64,000 nucleotides of DNA from positions 1-64,000 of the forward strand of contig CAKSDE010000009.1 in the NCBI GenBank assembly GCA_934444735.1, in the 5' to 3' direction. Position numbers and translations under genes: made by a program. The notes under the pieces are model-generated. The model did not search any database and was not told the origin of the DNA. It was given only the letters and a program-made list of their open reading frames with translations. The DNA is from an uncultured Clostridia bacterium (lineage in GTDB: Bacteria; Bacillota; Clostridia; UBA1381). Shown here in pieces: positions 1-8,704 of the stretch. Each line of letters begins with the position of its first letter. The stretch's first letter is position 1.

Positions 1-46
1 CTTGTGCGTTGCCAGTAGTATTAGGGCTATGCCCGAAAATGAAATA

Positions 47-65
47 CCACCCGCTATGCGGGTGG
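47..65 (-). terminator. Hairpin downstream of nifJ
   Basis: A perfect 8-bp stem (CCACCCGC / GCGGGTGG) with a 3-nt loop lies 17 bases after the nifJ stop. On the minus strand it is followed by a T-rich stretch, so it reads as the rho-independent terminator of nifJ. A smaller GGGC/GCCC hairpin sits just beyond it. Confidence 0.75.
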
Positions 66-81
66 ATATTTATTATAATTA

Positions 82-3000
82 TTATTTATCTTCTGCCAGC
101 TTTACCAAGCGATCGTACTTAGCCTTAGCCTCTTCCTGAGCTTTAGCAAAGAGTTTCTTTGCTCTTTCAGGATTGGAACGTGCAAGTGAATTGTAACGAA
201 CCTCGCCCATGATAAAGTCTTCGTAGCTTGCCTTAGGCTCTTTTGAATCCAACTGGAACGGATTCTTGCCTTCCAGAGCAAGTCTCGGATCGAATCTGAA
301 CAAGTGCCAGTATCCTGCCTCTACAGCTTTCTTTTCTTCTGTCTGTGCAATTGACATACCGCCCTTAATACCGTGGTTGATACACGGAGCATATGCGATA
401 ATCAATGAAGGACCGTTGTAGCTTTCAGCCTCAAGCATTGCCTTTAAGCACTGGTTATAATCAGCGCCCTGTGCGATCTGTGCAACATATACATAGCCGT
501 AGCTCATTGCAATCGCTGCCAAATCTTTCTTCTTAACCTGCTTACCTGCTGCCGCAAACTGTGCGATTGCGCCTGTCGGTGTAGATTTAGATGACTGACC
601 GCCTGTATTTGAGTAAACCTCGGTATCAAATACCATTACGTTTACATCTTCGCCCGATGCCAATACGTGATCAACACCGCCGAAGCCGATATCATAAGCC
701 CAGCCGTCGCCGCCGAATACCCAAACAGATTTCTTTGCAAGATATTCTTTATCAGCCAGAACGTCTTTTGCCTCTTTTGAGTTGAGATTTGCTATAGCCT
801 TCAAAAGCTCTTCTGTTGCAACCTTATTTGCCGTGCCGCATTCTTTTGTTTCGATAAACTTATCTACAGCGCCCTTAACCGAAGGCTCGTCCTCTGCAAT
901 CTTTTCAAGCTTTGCGATATTTGCATTTCTCAAAGCCTTCTGTCCCAAGAACATTCCATAACCGTATTCTGCGTTATCCTCAAAGAGTGAGTTAGCCCAC
1001 GCAGGACCTCTGCCCTCTTTATTTGCGGTATACGGAGTTGACGGTGACGATCCGCCCCAGATTGACGAACAGCCTGTTGCGTTTGCGATGTACATTCTGT
1101 CACCAAAGAGCTGCGTGATAAGCTTAGCATACGGTGTTTCGCCGCAGCCTGCGCACGCACCCGAAAATTCGAGATACGGCATTCTGAACTGTGAACCCTT
1201 AACCGTTGTAATCGGGAATTTATCCATAACAGCAACCTTATCATCAAGCTTAATGCCGTAATCAAAGCCTGCCTGTTCGCCCAAGTTGTCATCAAGCGGA
1301 GTCATTGTAAGAGCCTTTGTACCCTTAACTTCAGGACACACATTCACACATGATCCGCAGCCTGTACAGTCGAGAACCGAAACGGCAATTGCAAAATACA
1401 AGCCGTCAACCTGCCTCATCTTAACGTACTTCATGCCCTCGGGAGCATTTTTAGCTTCTTCCTCGGTCAGAACAACCGGTCTTATACAGCCGTGAGGACA
1501 TACATATGAGCAAAGTCCGCACTGCAAGCAAGCGTCGCCGTTCCATGTAGGAACATCGATTGCGATACCTCTCTTTTCAAATGCCGATGAACCCAGAGGT
1601 ACTTCACCTGTAGCATAAGGAACAAATGTCGATACCGGCAGCTGCATTCCACGGAAACCGTTTATCGGAACGAGTACGTTATTTACGTAATCGATCAGCT
1701 TGCCCTCGCCGTCATGCTTGATTGAAAGATCTTCGTCCTTTGCGTTCTTCCATGAATCGGGAACATTAACCTTGACAACCTCTTTCGCACCCATGTCTAT
1801 AGCGTCATGGTTCATCTTAACGATAGCGTCACCCTTCTTTGAATACGAAGCGGTAGCTGCGTCTTTCATGTACTTAATCGCGTCCTCTGCCGGAATTATG
1901 TTTGCAAGCTTAAAGAATGCCGACTGCAATACAGTGTTGATTCTGTTGCCCAAACCGATTTCCTTACCGATCTTAACACCGTCTATTGTATAGAACTGAA
2001 TATTATTTTCAGCGATATATCTCTTAACCTGTCCCGGGATATGCTCTTCCAGCTCGTCCTGATTCCATGAGCAGTTCAAAAGGAACACGCCGCCCGGCTT
2101 TACATCTTGTACCATATCGTACTGTCTGATATAAGATGCCTTATGACAGGCAACAAAGTCAGCCTTATTGATAAGATATGTAGATGTGATCTTAGCATTA
2201 CCGAAACGCAGGTGAGATACTGTCAGACCGCCCGACTTTTTGGAGTCATAATCAAAGTATGCCTGAACGTTCATATCTGTATGGTCGCCGATAATCTTAA
2301 CCGAGTTCTTGTTAGCACCGACCGTACCGTCCGCACCCAAGCCCCAGAATTTACAGCTTGTGATACCCGCCGGTGTGGTATCGGGATTCTCGTCTATCGG
2401 CAATGACAGGTTTGTAACGTCATCGTTGATACCGATTGTGAAATGCTTTTTATCTTCATTTTTGAATGCTGCGATAATCTGAGCAGGAGTTGTATCCTTT
2501 GAACCCAAACCGTAACGTCCGCCGAATACCGGAACATTTGCAAACTTCGAGCCTGCCAAAGCCGCAACAACATCAAGATACAAAGGCTCTGCGATAGCGC
2601 CCGGTTCCTTTGTTCTGTCCAGTACAACAATCTTTTTAACAGTTTCGGGGATTGCGGCAAGCAAATGCTCTGTCGAGAACGGTCTGTAAAGTCTTACCTT
2701 TATCATACCAACCTTTTTGCCGTTTGCATTCAGGTAATCAACAGTTTCGTGGATAGTGTCACAAGCCGAACCCATAGCGACAATAACCGTTTCAGCGTCA
2801 GCTGCACCGTAATAGTTAAACAGCTTATAGTCTGTGCCGATAAGCGCATTAACCTTGTCCATGTATTCCTGTGTAAGAGCAGGGATAGCCTGATAATATT
2901 TATTTGAAGCTTCCTTTGCCTGGAAGAATATATCCGGGTTTTGAGCAGTACCGCGCTGTGCCGGGTGTTCCGGATTCAGCGAACCGTGTCTGAATGCAGC

Positions 3001-3600
3001 CAAAGCGTCCCAGTCAAGCATCTTTGCCAGATCATCATAATCCCAGCAAGCAACCTTCTGATATTCGTGAGAAGTTCTGAAACCGTCAAAGAAATGCAAA
3101 AACGGTACTCTTCCCTTAATTGTTGTCAAATGAGCAACAGCGCCCAAATCCATAGCCTCCTGCGGATTTGTCGATGCAAGCATCGCAAAACCGGTCTGAC
3201 GACAGGCCATAACGTCCTGGTGATCGCCGAAGATTGAAAGCGCATGAGATGCCAACGCTCTTGCCGATACGTTAAATACACACGGCAGCAATTCGCCGGC
3301 GATCTTATACATATTCGGAATCATAAGCAGCAAGCCCTGTGAGGCTGTGTAGGTTGTTGTCAGCGCACCGGCTGTAAGTGAGCCGTGAACCGTACCTGCA
3401 GCGCCCGCCTCGGACTGCATTTCCGTTACCTGAACTGTCTGACCGAAGATATTCTTCTGACCTGCGGCAGCCCATTTGTCTGTTACCTCCGCCATTGTTG
3501 ACGACGGTGTGATGGGGTAAATTGCAGCAACATCTGTAAATGCATATGATACATAAGCCGCAGCATTATTACCGTCCATTGTTTTCATTTTTCTTGCCAA
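82..3600 (-). CDS. nifJ: Pyruvate:ferredoxin (flavodoxin) oxidoreductase
   Basis: Single-chain PFOR of 1172 residues, the usual size of the homodimeric enzyme. It converts pyruvate and CoA to acetyl-CoA and CO2 with reduction of ferredoxin in the cytoplasm. Visible parts are the N-terminal pyruvate-binding motif YPITPSSTMAE (about residue 28), two 4Fe-4S motifs (CLQCGLCSYVCP near 690 and CTGCGSCVNVCP near 745), the Cys ligand block CAGCGETPY near 815 and the C-terminal thiamine-diphosphate motif GDGWAYDIGFGG near 967 followed by SNTGGQ. The ATG start has a strong AAAAGGAGGAGA ribosome site. The gene stands alone between its own promoter and terminator and marks a fermentative anaerobic metabolism. 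Confidence 0.97.
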   Translation of the reverse strand: MARKMKTMDGNNAAAYVSYAFTDVAAIYPITPSSTMAEVTDKWAAAGQKNIFGQTVQVTEMQSEAGAAGTVHGSLTAGALTTTYTASQGLLLMIPNMYKIAGELLPCVFNVSARALASHALSIFGDHQDVMACRQTGFAMLASTNPQEAMDLGAVAHLTTIKGRVPFLHFFDGFRTSHEYQKVACWDYDDLAKMLDWDALAAFRHGSLNPEHPAQRGTAQNPDIFFQAKEASNKYYQAIPALTQEYMDKVNALIGTDYKLFNYYGAADAETVIVAMGSACDTIHETVDYLNANGKKVGMIKVRLYRPFSTEHLLAAIPETVKKIVVLDRTKEPGAIAEPLYLDVVAALAGSKFANVPVFGGRYGLGSKDTTPAQIIAAFKNEDKKHFTIGINDDVTNLSLPIDENPDTTPAGITSCKFWGLGADGTVGANKNSVKIIGDHTDMNVQAYFDYDSKKSGGLTVSHLRFGNAKITSTYLINKADFVACHKASYIRQYDMVQDVKPGGVFLLNCSWNQDELEEHIPGQVKRYIAENNIQFYTIDGVKIGKEIGLGNRINTVLQSAFFKLANIIPAEDAIKYMKDAATASYSKKGDAIVKMNHDAIDMGAKEVVKVNVPDSWKNAKDEDLSIKHDGEGKLIDYVNNVLVPINGFRGMQLPVSTFVPYATGEVPLGSSAFEKRGIAIDVPTWNGDACLQCGLCSYVCPHGCIRPVVLTEEEAKNAPEGMKYVKMRQVDGLYFAIAVSVLDCTGCGSCVNVCPEVKGTKALTMTPLDDNLGEQAGFDYGIKLDDKVAVMDKFPITTVKGSQFRMPYLEFSGACAGCGETPYAKLITQLFGDRMYIANATGCSSIWGGSSPSTPYTANKEGRGPAWANSLFEDNAEYGYGMFLGQKALRNANIAKLEKIAEDEPSVKGAVDKFIETKECGTANKVATEELLKAIANLNSKEAKDVLADKEYLAKKSVWVFGGDGWAYDIGFGGVDHVLASGEDVNVMVFDTEVYSNTGGQSSKSTPTGAIAQFAAAGKQVKKKDLAAIAMSYGYVYVAQIAQGADYNQCLKAMLEAESYNGPSLIIAYAPCINHGIKGGMSIAQTEEKKAVEAGYWHLFRFDPRLALEGKNPFQLDSKEPKASYEDFIMGEVRYNSLARSNPERAKKLFAKAQEEAKAKYDRLVKLAEDK

Positions 3601-3705
3601 TGAAATCTCCTCCTTTTATTATATAAATGCCATATTATGCAGCATTTTGAGTTTGCACATATATATATCAGAGTTTACATACATATATGTATACACACAT
3701 ATATA

Positions 3706-3734
3706 ATGATAACACTTTTCATCACAAAAATCAA
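3706..3734 (-). promoter_or_regulatory. Probable nifJ promoter
   Basis: On the minus strand TTGATT, a 17-bp spacer and TATCAT form a good sigma-A promoter about 105 bases before the nifJ start. The leader between them is very AT-rich and holds the perfect palindrome ATACATATATGTAT at 3679-3692, which could be an operator. No known regulator site was recognised. Confidence 0.6.
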
Positions 3735-3847
3735 TAGATTGGGCAAATTTTTTGTAAGAATTTTTTTATTTTTGTTGAAGATAACATATAGCGGCTGTTT
3801 GTATTGTAATTTTTAACCCAACAAACCGCGAATTTGCACCCTTTGCC

Positions 3848-3931
3848 TGTCAAACGTAAAAATTTTGTCGCACGCTTGACTAAATTCTACAAGCCGTTTT
3901 GACATTTTTCTCGGCATATAGGTGGTATAAT
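3848..3931 (+). promoter_or_regulatory. spoIIG-type promoter with candidate Spo0A boxes
   Basis: TTGACA (3899-3904) and TATAAT (3926-3931) are both perfect hexamers but are 21 bp apart instead of 17. The B. subtilis spoIIG promoter is known for a similarly over-long spacer and for needing Spo0A. TGTCAAA (3848-3854) and TGTCGCA (3866-3872) resemble the 0A box TGTCGAA, and the -35 itself lies in a reversed TGTCAAA-like sequence. Spo0A control is inferred from these matches. Confidence 0.65.
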
Positions 3932-3967
3932 AAAGAAAAAGCAAACGTGCAAAGAGTGGAGATTTTT

Positions 3968-4765
3968 ATGACTGTATATTTAGATGTTCTGTTTTCAATC
4001 AATTTTTTCATGAACTATATCCTGCTTACGGTCTGCACCGCACTTTGCCATATGCCGTCAAAAAAACGAAGAAGGCTGCTCGCAAGCCTTTTGGGCGCAA
4101 TATACGGAGTGTGTGTTTTTATCCCTGATTTGACACTTCTTTATTCCGCCTTATTCGTTTTTTTGTTCTCGGCTCTGATGGTTTTTACATCGGTTTGTCC
4201 CTGCTCCAAAAAAGACTTTTTAAGATGTTTTTCCGCATTTTACATATCGTCTTTTATCCTTTCGGGCGCGGAATATATGCTTCTTCCGATATTCGGCGGC
4301 GGCATCGTCCGAAACGGTATAATATATGCAAATACATACCTGATTATCGCCATTGCTCTTTTTGTCGGATTTTTTGCGGTAAAAACAATACGCCGAATCC
4401 GTACAAAATCGGGGAAATATAATATAAAGGTGAAATACAAGGATAACACCGCCGTCCTCCCGGGAATTCTCGACACCGGCAATCACTTAAGCGATCCGAT
4501 AAGCGGCAGGCCGGTAATAGTTGCCGACGAAACGCTTTTACACAAGCTCTTTTCGCCCGGCTGCGGAATCTGCAATCTGAACGAGTGGATCGATGTCACC
4601 GATATTCGGATTATCCCGTATAAAACTCTCGACTCAAAAAGCGTTATGACCGGGTTTTTGGCAGAATACGTGGAGATAGGCGAGAAAAAAATTGACGGCG
4701 TTATCATTGCGATAAACAAAAACAGACTGGATTGCGGTATTTTAATAAGCAACGGAATTTTATAA
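3968..4765 (+). CDS. spoIIGA: Sigma-E processing peptidase SpoIIGA
   Basis: 265-residue membrane protease that activates pro-sigma-E in the mother cell. The first ~145 residues hold about five hydrophobic segments. The cytoplasmic half carries the aspartic-protease-like motif LDTGNHLSDP (catalytic Asp near residue 168), as in the family. I start it at ATG 3968 behind GTGGAG. An in-frame TTG at 3899 is part of the promoter -35 and is not a credible start. The sigE start follows 16 bases after the stop, the standard spoIIG operon order. Confidence 0.93.
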   Translation: MTVYLDVLFSINFFMNYILLTVCTALCHMPSKKRRRLLASLLGAIYGVCVFIPDLTLLYSALFVFLFSALMVFTSVCPCSKKDFLRCFSAFYISSFILSGAEYMLLPIFGGGIVRNGIIYANTYLIIAIALFVGFFAVKTIRRIRTKSGKYNIKVKYKDNTAVLPGILDTGNHLSDPISGRPVIVADETLLHKLFSPGCGICNLNEWIDVTDIRIIPYKTLDSKSVMTGFLAEYVEIGEKKIDGVIIAINKNRLDCGILISNGIL

Positions 4766-4781
4766 TAAGAGGGTGTAGATA

Positions 4782-5495
4782 TTGATTGGTCTGGTAAAAA
4801 AAATAAGCGAATGTTTTTGGGAATTGTATTCCGATATAAGCAAAGCCGACGGAGTTTATTATATCGGCGGCAGTGACGCTCTTCCGCCTCCCCTTTCAAA
4901 GGACGAAGAAGAAAAATATGTACGAAACATTTCGGCAGACAATGAAGCCAAAAGAGTTTTAATAGAGCACAACCTGCGCTTGGTCGTATATATCGCGCGA
5001 AAATTTGAAAATACGGGAGTATATGTGGAGGATTTAATTTCTATCGGTACAATCGGGCTGATAAAAGCGATAAACACATTTAATCCCGAAAAGAATATAA
5101 AGCTTGCAACATATGCGTCGCGCTGCATTGAAAACGAAATTCTGATGTATCTACGCAAAAATCAGAATCAGCGCAGCGAAGTATCGATAGACGAACCGCT
5201 GAACGTCGATTGGGACGGCAACGAGCTTTTATTGTCCGACATATTGGGGACAGAAAACGACATTACCTACCGCGGTATTGAGGACGAGGTGGACCGTATG
5301 CTCTTAGCCACCGCAATGGATAAACTCTCGCCGCGTGAAAAGCAGATTATGATAATGCGCTTTGGGCTGAACAATCAAAAAGAAAAAACGCAAAAGGAGG
5401 TAGCCGATATGCTCGGAATTTCACAATCATATATTTCACGGCTTGAAAAAAGAATAATAAAAAGATTAAAAAAGGAAATTCTCCGAATGAATTAG
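4782..5495 (+). CDS. sigE: Pro-sigma-E, mother-cell sporulation sigma factor
   Basis: 237-residue sigma-70 family protein. The N-terminal pro-region of about 27 residues ends in VYYIGGSDALPPPL, matching the B. subtilis pro-sigma-E cleavage region around the paired Tyr residues. Region 2 (LRLVVYIARKFENTGV, then DLISIGTIGLIKA) and the region 4 helix-turn-helix (KEVADMLGISQSYISRLEKR) are intact. The start is TTG at 4782 behind GAGGGTG. It is the substrate of the SpoIIGA encoded just upstream and would direct early mother-cell genes. Confidence 0.95.
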   Translation: MIGLVKKISECFWELYSDISKADGVYYIGGSDALPPPLSKDEEEKYVRNISADNEAKRVLIEHNLRLVVYIARKFENTGVYVEDLISIGTIGLIKAINTFNPEKNIKLATYASRCIENEILMYLRKNQNQRSEVSIDEPLNVDWDGNELLLSDILGTENDITYRGIEDEVDRMLLATAMDKLSPREKQIMIMRFGLNNQKEKTQKEVADMLGISQSYISRLEKRIIKRLKKEILRMN

Positions 5496-5532
5496 ATTGA
5501 TTTTGGGTATACTTTAATCAGATAAGTTAATC

Positions 5533-5561
5533 AGGTAAAATTAAACTTTTTATTTTTACCT
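5533..5561 (+). terminator. Hairpin between sigE and sigG
   Basis: Perfect 8-bp stem AGGTAAAA/TTTTACCT with a 13-nt AT-rich loop, 38 bases after the sigE stop and 72 bases before the sigG start. There is no long T run after it, so it may be a weak terminator or attenuator. It would help separate sigG expression from the spoIIG operon. Confidence 0.4.
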
Positions 5562-5632
5562 AAATTATGTTAATAACAAAATTTTTCCCTAAAAAATGCA
5601 ATTTGTACATACTTTAAGAAGGGGGAATTTTT

Positions 5633-6403
5633 GTGATCAACAAAGTGGAAATATGCGGAGTAAATACCTCCAAGCTGCCGGTGCTCTCAAAAGAAGAAAA
5701 AGCCGAGCTTTTTGTAAAAATCAAAGCAGGCGATAAGCTTGCACGCGAAAAATTCGTCCGCGGCAATCTGCGTTTGGTGTTAAGCGTTATACAGCGTTTC
5801 AGCAACCGGAGCGAAAACGCGGACGATTTATTCCAGGTGGGCTGCATCGGTCTGATAAAGGCAATCGATAATTTCGACCTAAACCAAAACGTACAATTTT
5901 CAACATATGCCGTACCCATGATAATCGGCGAGATACGCCGCTATCTTCGGGATAACAACAGCATACGCGTCAGCCGATCCATGAAGGACATCGCCTACAA
6001 GGCTCTTTACGTAAAAGAAAAGCTCACCAACAAAAATTCAAAAGAACCGACAATCGCCGAGATCGCAAAGGAGCTTGATATTCCGAAAGAGGACATCGTT
6101 ACGGCGCTAAATGCAATCGCCGATCCGATAAGTCTTTTCGAGCCTGTATACCATGACGGCGGCGAGGCAATATTTGTTATGGATCAGGTCAAGGACGGTA
6201 AAAATACAGACGAGAACTGGCTCGAAAATATCGCCCTCTCCGAGGCAATGCATCATCTGTCCGAGCGAGAAAAGCAAATATTGAGTCTGCGGTTTTTTCA
6301 AGGGAAAACGCAGATGGAGGTGGCAGATGAAATCGGAATCAGTCAGGCACAGGTTTCACGGCTCGAAAAAGGCGCTCTGAAGCGCATGAGAAAATATGTG
6401 TGA
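5633..6403 (+). CDS. sigG: Sigma-G, late forespore sigma factor
   Basis: 256-residue sporulation sigma factor. The N-terminus VEICGVNTSKLPVLS matches the conserved sigma-G start that contacts anti-sigma factors. Region 2 (LRLVLSVIQRF, DDLFQVGCIGLIKAIDNFDL), region 3 and the region 4 HTH (QMEVADEIGISQAQVSRLEKGAL) are complete. The start is GTG at 5633 behind AGAAGGGGG. It sits after spoIIGA-sigE as in other spore formers. It is closely related to the sigF product encoded at 10.8-11.5 kb; the N-terminus and the spoIIG neighbourhood decide for sigma G. Confidence 0.95.
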   Translation: MINKVEICGVNTSKLPVLSKEEKAELFVKIKAGDKLAREKFVRGNLRLVLSVIQRFSNRSENADDLFQVGCIGLIKAIDNFDLNQNVQFSTYAVPMIIGEIRRYLRDNNSIRVSRSMKDIAYKALYVKEKLTNKNSKEPTIAEIAKELDIPKEDIVTALNAIADPISLFEPVYHDGGEAIFVMDQVKDGKNTDENWLENIALSEAMHHLSEREKQILSLRFFQGKTQMEVADEIGISQAQVSRLEKGALKRMRKYV

Positions 6404-6413
6404 TTTTAAATAC

Positions 6414-6449
6414 AGGGACACAAAAGTTTTAAAAATATTTTGTGTCCCT
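6414..6449 (+). terminator. Terminator after sigG
   Basis: Perfect 12-bp stem AGGGACACAAAA/TTTTGTGTCCCT with a 12-nt loop starts 10 bases after the sigG stop and is followed by CTTTAT. It probably ends the sigG transcript before the ylmC-type gene. Confidence 0.75.
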
Positions 6450-6477
6450 CTTTATGTTATGAAAGGATTTGATTTTA

Positions 6478-6726
6478 TTGCGTACCGCAGATCTGCGCCA
6501 AAAAGAAGTTATAAATATCCGAACAGCCGAAAGAATAGGATTTATCTCGGATATCGAGATGAATCCCGACACCGGCTGTATTGAATCGCTTATAGTTCCG
6601 GTGCGCCGCGGGATCTCCGGTCTCTTCGGCAAGCATCAGGATTTTTCCGTTCCCTGGGATAAGATAATCACTATCGGCAAGGATTTGGTTCTGACGGAGC
6701 TTGACAGCGTTGAAGTTGTAAGATAA
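6478..6726 (+). CDS. YlmC/YmxH-type PRC-barrel sporulation protein
   Basis: 82-residue single-domain protein of the YlmC/YmxH PRC-barrel family. The opening (M)RTADLRQKEVINI and the block GFISDIEMNPDTG are typical. I choose TTG at 6478, 11 bases after GAAAGG. The in-frame TTG at 6469 touches that ribosome site and is too close. The family is widespread in spore formers next to sigE-sigG, as here, but its molecular role is not firmly known. Confidence 0.85.
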   Translation: MRTADLRQKEVINIRTAERIGFISDIEMNPDTGCIESLIVPVRRGISGLFGKHQDFSVPWDKIITIGKDLVLTELDSVEVVR

Positions 6727-6743
6727 TTGTAATAAAACGGTTA

Positions 6744-6772
6744 TTGAATATTAATATTAAATATAGTATAAT
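6744..6772 (+). promoter_or_regulatory. Promoter of nrdR-mnmE
   Basis: TTGAAT, a 17-bp spacer and a perfect TATAAT lie 50 bases before the nrdR start. The match indicates a housekeeping sigma-A promoter for the nrdR-mnmE pair. Confidence 0.75.
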
Positions 6773-6821
6773 AGACTGAGATAAATATGTAATCACACTA
6801 TCGGAAAGGATTTGTTAAGCT

Positions 6822-7277
6822 ATGAAATGCCCATATTGCGGTTTCGGCGACTGTAAAGTTATAGACTCACGCCCGACAGAGGAAGGCAATGCAATAAGAC
6901 GGCGCAGAGAATGTCTTAAATGCCAGAAAAGATTCACAACATACGAAAAGCTCGAAACCATCTCCCTTGCAGTTATAAAGCAGGATAATTCACGTCAGCA
7001 GTATGACCGCGAAAAGGTCCTGCGCGGAATCATGAGAGCCTGCGAAAAGCGTCCGATTTCTCTTAACAGAATGGAACTTATCGCCGATGAAATTGAGGGG
7101 GATCTCTATCAATCTATGATAAAGGAAGTAACCAGCACCGAAATCGGTGAAAAGGTTATGGATCACCTAAAGGAGCTTGACGAAGTCGCATACGTGCGCT
7201 TTGCCTCGGTACATAAGCATTTTTCCGACATCGAAACCTTTATGGCAGAACTGCAAAAGCTTAAAAACGATAAATAG
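6822..7277 (+). CDS. nrdR: Transcriptional repressor NrdR
   Basis: 151-residue repressor of ribonucleotide reductase genes. The N-terminal zinc ribbon is CPYCGFGDCKVIDSRP with the second Cys pair at CLKCQKRFTTYE. The rest is an ATP-cone (IKQDNSRQQYDREKVLRGIMRACEKRP begins it) that senses ATP/dATP. Length is typical. The ATG has GGAAAGG upstream. No ribonucleotide reductase gene or obvious NrdR box is in this window. mnmE follows after 13 bases and is probably co-transcribed. Confidence 0.97.
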   Translation: MKCPYCGFGDCKVIDSRPTEEGNAIRRRRECLKCQKRFTTYEKLETISLAVIKQDNSRQQYDREKVLRGIMRACEKRPISLNRMELIADEIEGDLYQSMIKEVTSTEIGEKVMDHLKELDEVAYVRFASVHKHFSDIETFMAELQKLKNDK

Positions 7278-7290
7278 AAGGTGTTATAAT

Positions 7291-8640
7291 TTGAGCGAAA
7301 GAACAATTGCGGCAATATCAACGCCGCCCGGCGTCGGCGGCATTGCCGTTATACGAATAAGCGGTACCGATGCTGTAAAAATCGCAGCAAGCGCATATGT
7401 CGGCAAAAGCGATCTGATAAATGCCCCGACGCATACAATTCACTACGGGCATATCGCAGATACCGACGGCAAAATAATAGATGAAGTACTTGTAAGCATA
7501 ATGCGCTCACCCAAAAGCTTTACCGGTGAAGATGTTGTGGAGATCGGCACACACGGCGGAATCGCCGCATCAAAAATGGTTTTAAAAGCGCTTATCGCAA
7601 ACGGTGCTTCACCTGCAGGACCCGGTGAATTTACAAAACGCGCCTTTCTAAACGGCAAAATCGACCTATCCGAGGCAGAGGGCGTAATCGATATAATAAA
7701 TGCGCGAAACGAAACGGCGGAATTAAATGCGGTAGGTCAAGCCTCCGGCAGACTTTCACGCGCAATCGAAGATATCCGCCAAAATCTTTTAAGCCTTGCC
7801 GCATCAATGCAGGTTCTTATAGACTACCCCGACGAGGATCTTGCGGATGTCACAATCGAGGACATAAAAAGCATTTGTGAAAAAGAACTCCAAAAAACGC
7901 AAAAGCTTATAAAAAGCTCCGAGCAAGGCAAGCTCATAACAGACGGAATCTTGACCGCCATAGTGGGACGTCCGAACGTCGGCAAATCCTCGCTTTTGAA
8001 TATTCTTGCCGGTGAGGAGCGCGCAATAGTTACCGATATTGCCGGCACAACGCGTGATGTTATAGAGGAATCGGTAAATCTCGACGGAGTTATTCTGCGG
8101 CTTATGGACACTGCCGGCATCCGCCAAACAGACGACCGTGTGGAGAAAATCGGAGTTATGCGCTCAATGGATTCAATAAAAAAGGCAGATTTGGTGCTTG
8201 CCGTTTTTGACGCATCGGAGCCTTTGAGCGAAGAGGACAGAAATATCCTTGCCGATACCGAAAATTCAAAAAGAATTATAATAATCAACAAAACCGACTT
8301 AGGCGAAAAAGACGACTTTCCATCGGACGGCATAAGAATTTCAGCCAAAAACGGCAATGGTATAGACGAGCTTTCAAAAAGAATCAGAGATATGTACAAT
8401 CTCGGCGAAATCGGCACAAACGATGCGCCGATTGTCACCAATATGCGCCATACCGCTGCTTTGTGCCGCACAGAACAATCCTTAAAAAATATTATTTCAG
8501 GCGCATCGGCAGGTACTCCGAGCGACATTCTCTCAATTGATTTAAATGACGCGATAAATGCTCTCGGAGAGATCACCGGAGCTGTTGCATCGGAAGATAT
8601 AGTAAACGAGATATTCCACAATTTCTGCGTAGGAAAATAA
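7291..8640 (+). CDS. mnmE: tRNA U34 modification GTPase MnmE
   Basis: 449-residue GTPase that works with MnmG to place the carboxymethylaminomethyl group on wobble U34 of tRNAs. The N-terminal formyl-THF-binding domain begins SERTIAAISTPPGVGGIAVIR. The G domain has GRPNVGKSS (near residue 226), TTRD, DTAG and NKTD, and the protein ends in the family C-terminal Cys motif FCVGK. The start is TTG at 7291 behind AGAAGGTG. The open frame continues upstream inside nrdR but has no family similarity there. The usual neighbours of mnmE in Firmicutes (mnmG, jag, rnpA) are absent. Confidence 0.96.
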   Translation: MSERTIAAISTPPGVGGIAVIRISGTDAVKIAASAYVGKSDLINAPTHTIHYGHIADTDGKIIDEVLVSIMRSPKSFTGEDVVEIGTHGGIAASKMVLKALIANGASPAGPGEFTKRAFLNGKIDLSEAEGVIDIINARNETAELNAVGQASGRLSRAIEDIRQNLLSLAASMQVLIDYPDEDLADVTIEDIKSICEKELQKTQKLIKSSEQGKLITDGILTAIVGRPNVGKSSLLNILAGEERAIVTDIAGTTRDVIEESVNLDGVILRLMDTAGIRQTDDRVEKIGVMRSMDSIKKADLVLAVFDASEPLSEEDRNILADTENSKRIIIINKTDLGEKDDFPSDGIRISAKNGNGIDELSKRIRDMYNLGEIGTNDAPIVTNMRHTAALCRTEQSLKNIISGASAGTPSDILSIDLNDAINALGEITGAVASEDIVNEIFHNFCVGK

Positions 8641-8642
8641 AA

Positions 8643-8704
8643 GGGAGTGTTAAAAAGCTCCGGAACAAGAAGAGGCTGTTTAAATTAAACAGCCTCTATT
8701 TTAT
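8643..8704. terminator. Bidirectional terminator, copy of the dispersed palindrome family
   Basis: A perfect 27-nt hairpin at 8671-8697 (13-bp arms beginning AGAGGCTGTTTAA) separates the convergent mnmE and hydrolase genes and is followed by ATTTTATTT. It is preceded by GGGAGTGTTAAAAAGCTCCG, the left end seen in the other family copies, so this is a short member of that family acting as a terminator. Confidence 0.7.

Noticed and set aside
930..3237. Several open frames of 60-120 codons on the plus strand opposite nifJ and a second minus frame
   Set aside because: They are shadows of the nifJ reading frame with no ribosome sites and low-complexity, Cys/Arg-rich translations.
3679..3734. Rex operator before nifJ
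   Set aside because: TTGTGATGAAAAGTGTTATCA has Rex-like halves but wrong spacing and symmetry compared with TTGTTAA-N4-TTAACAA.
3899..3967. N-terminal extension of SpoIIGA from TTG at 3899
   Set aside because: The TTG is the first part of the TTGACA promoter element and has no ribosome site; ATG 3968 has one and matches the family start.
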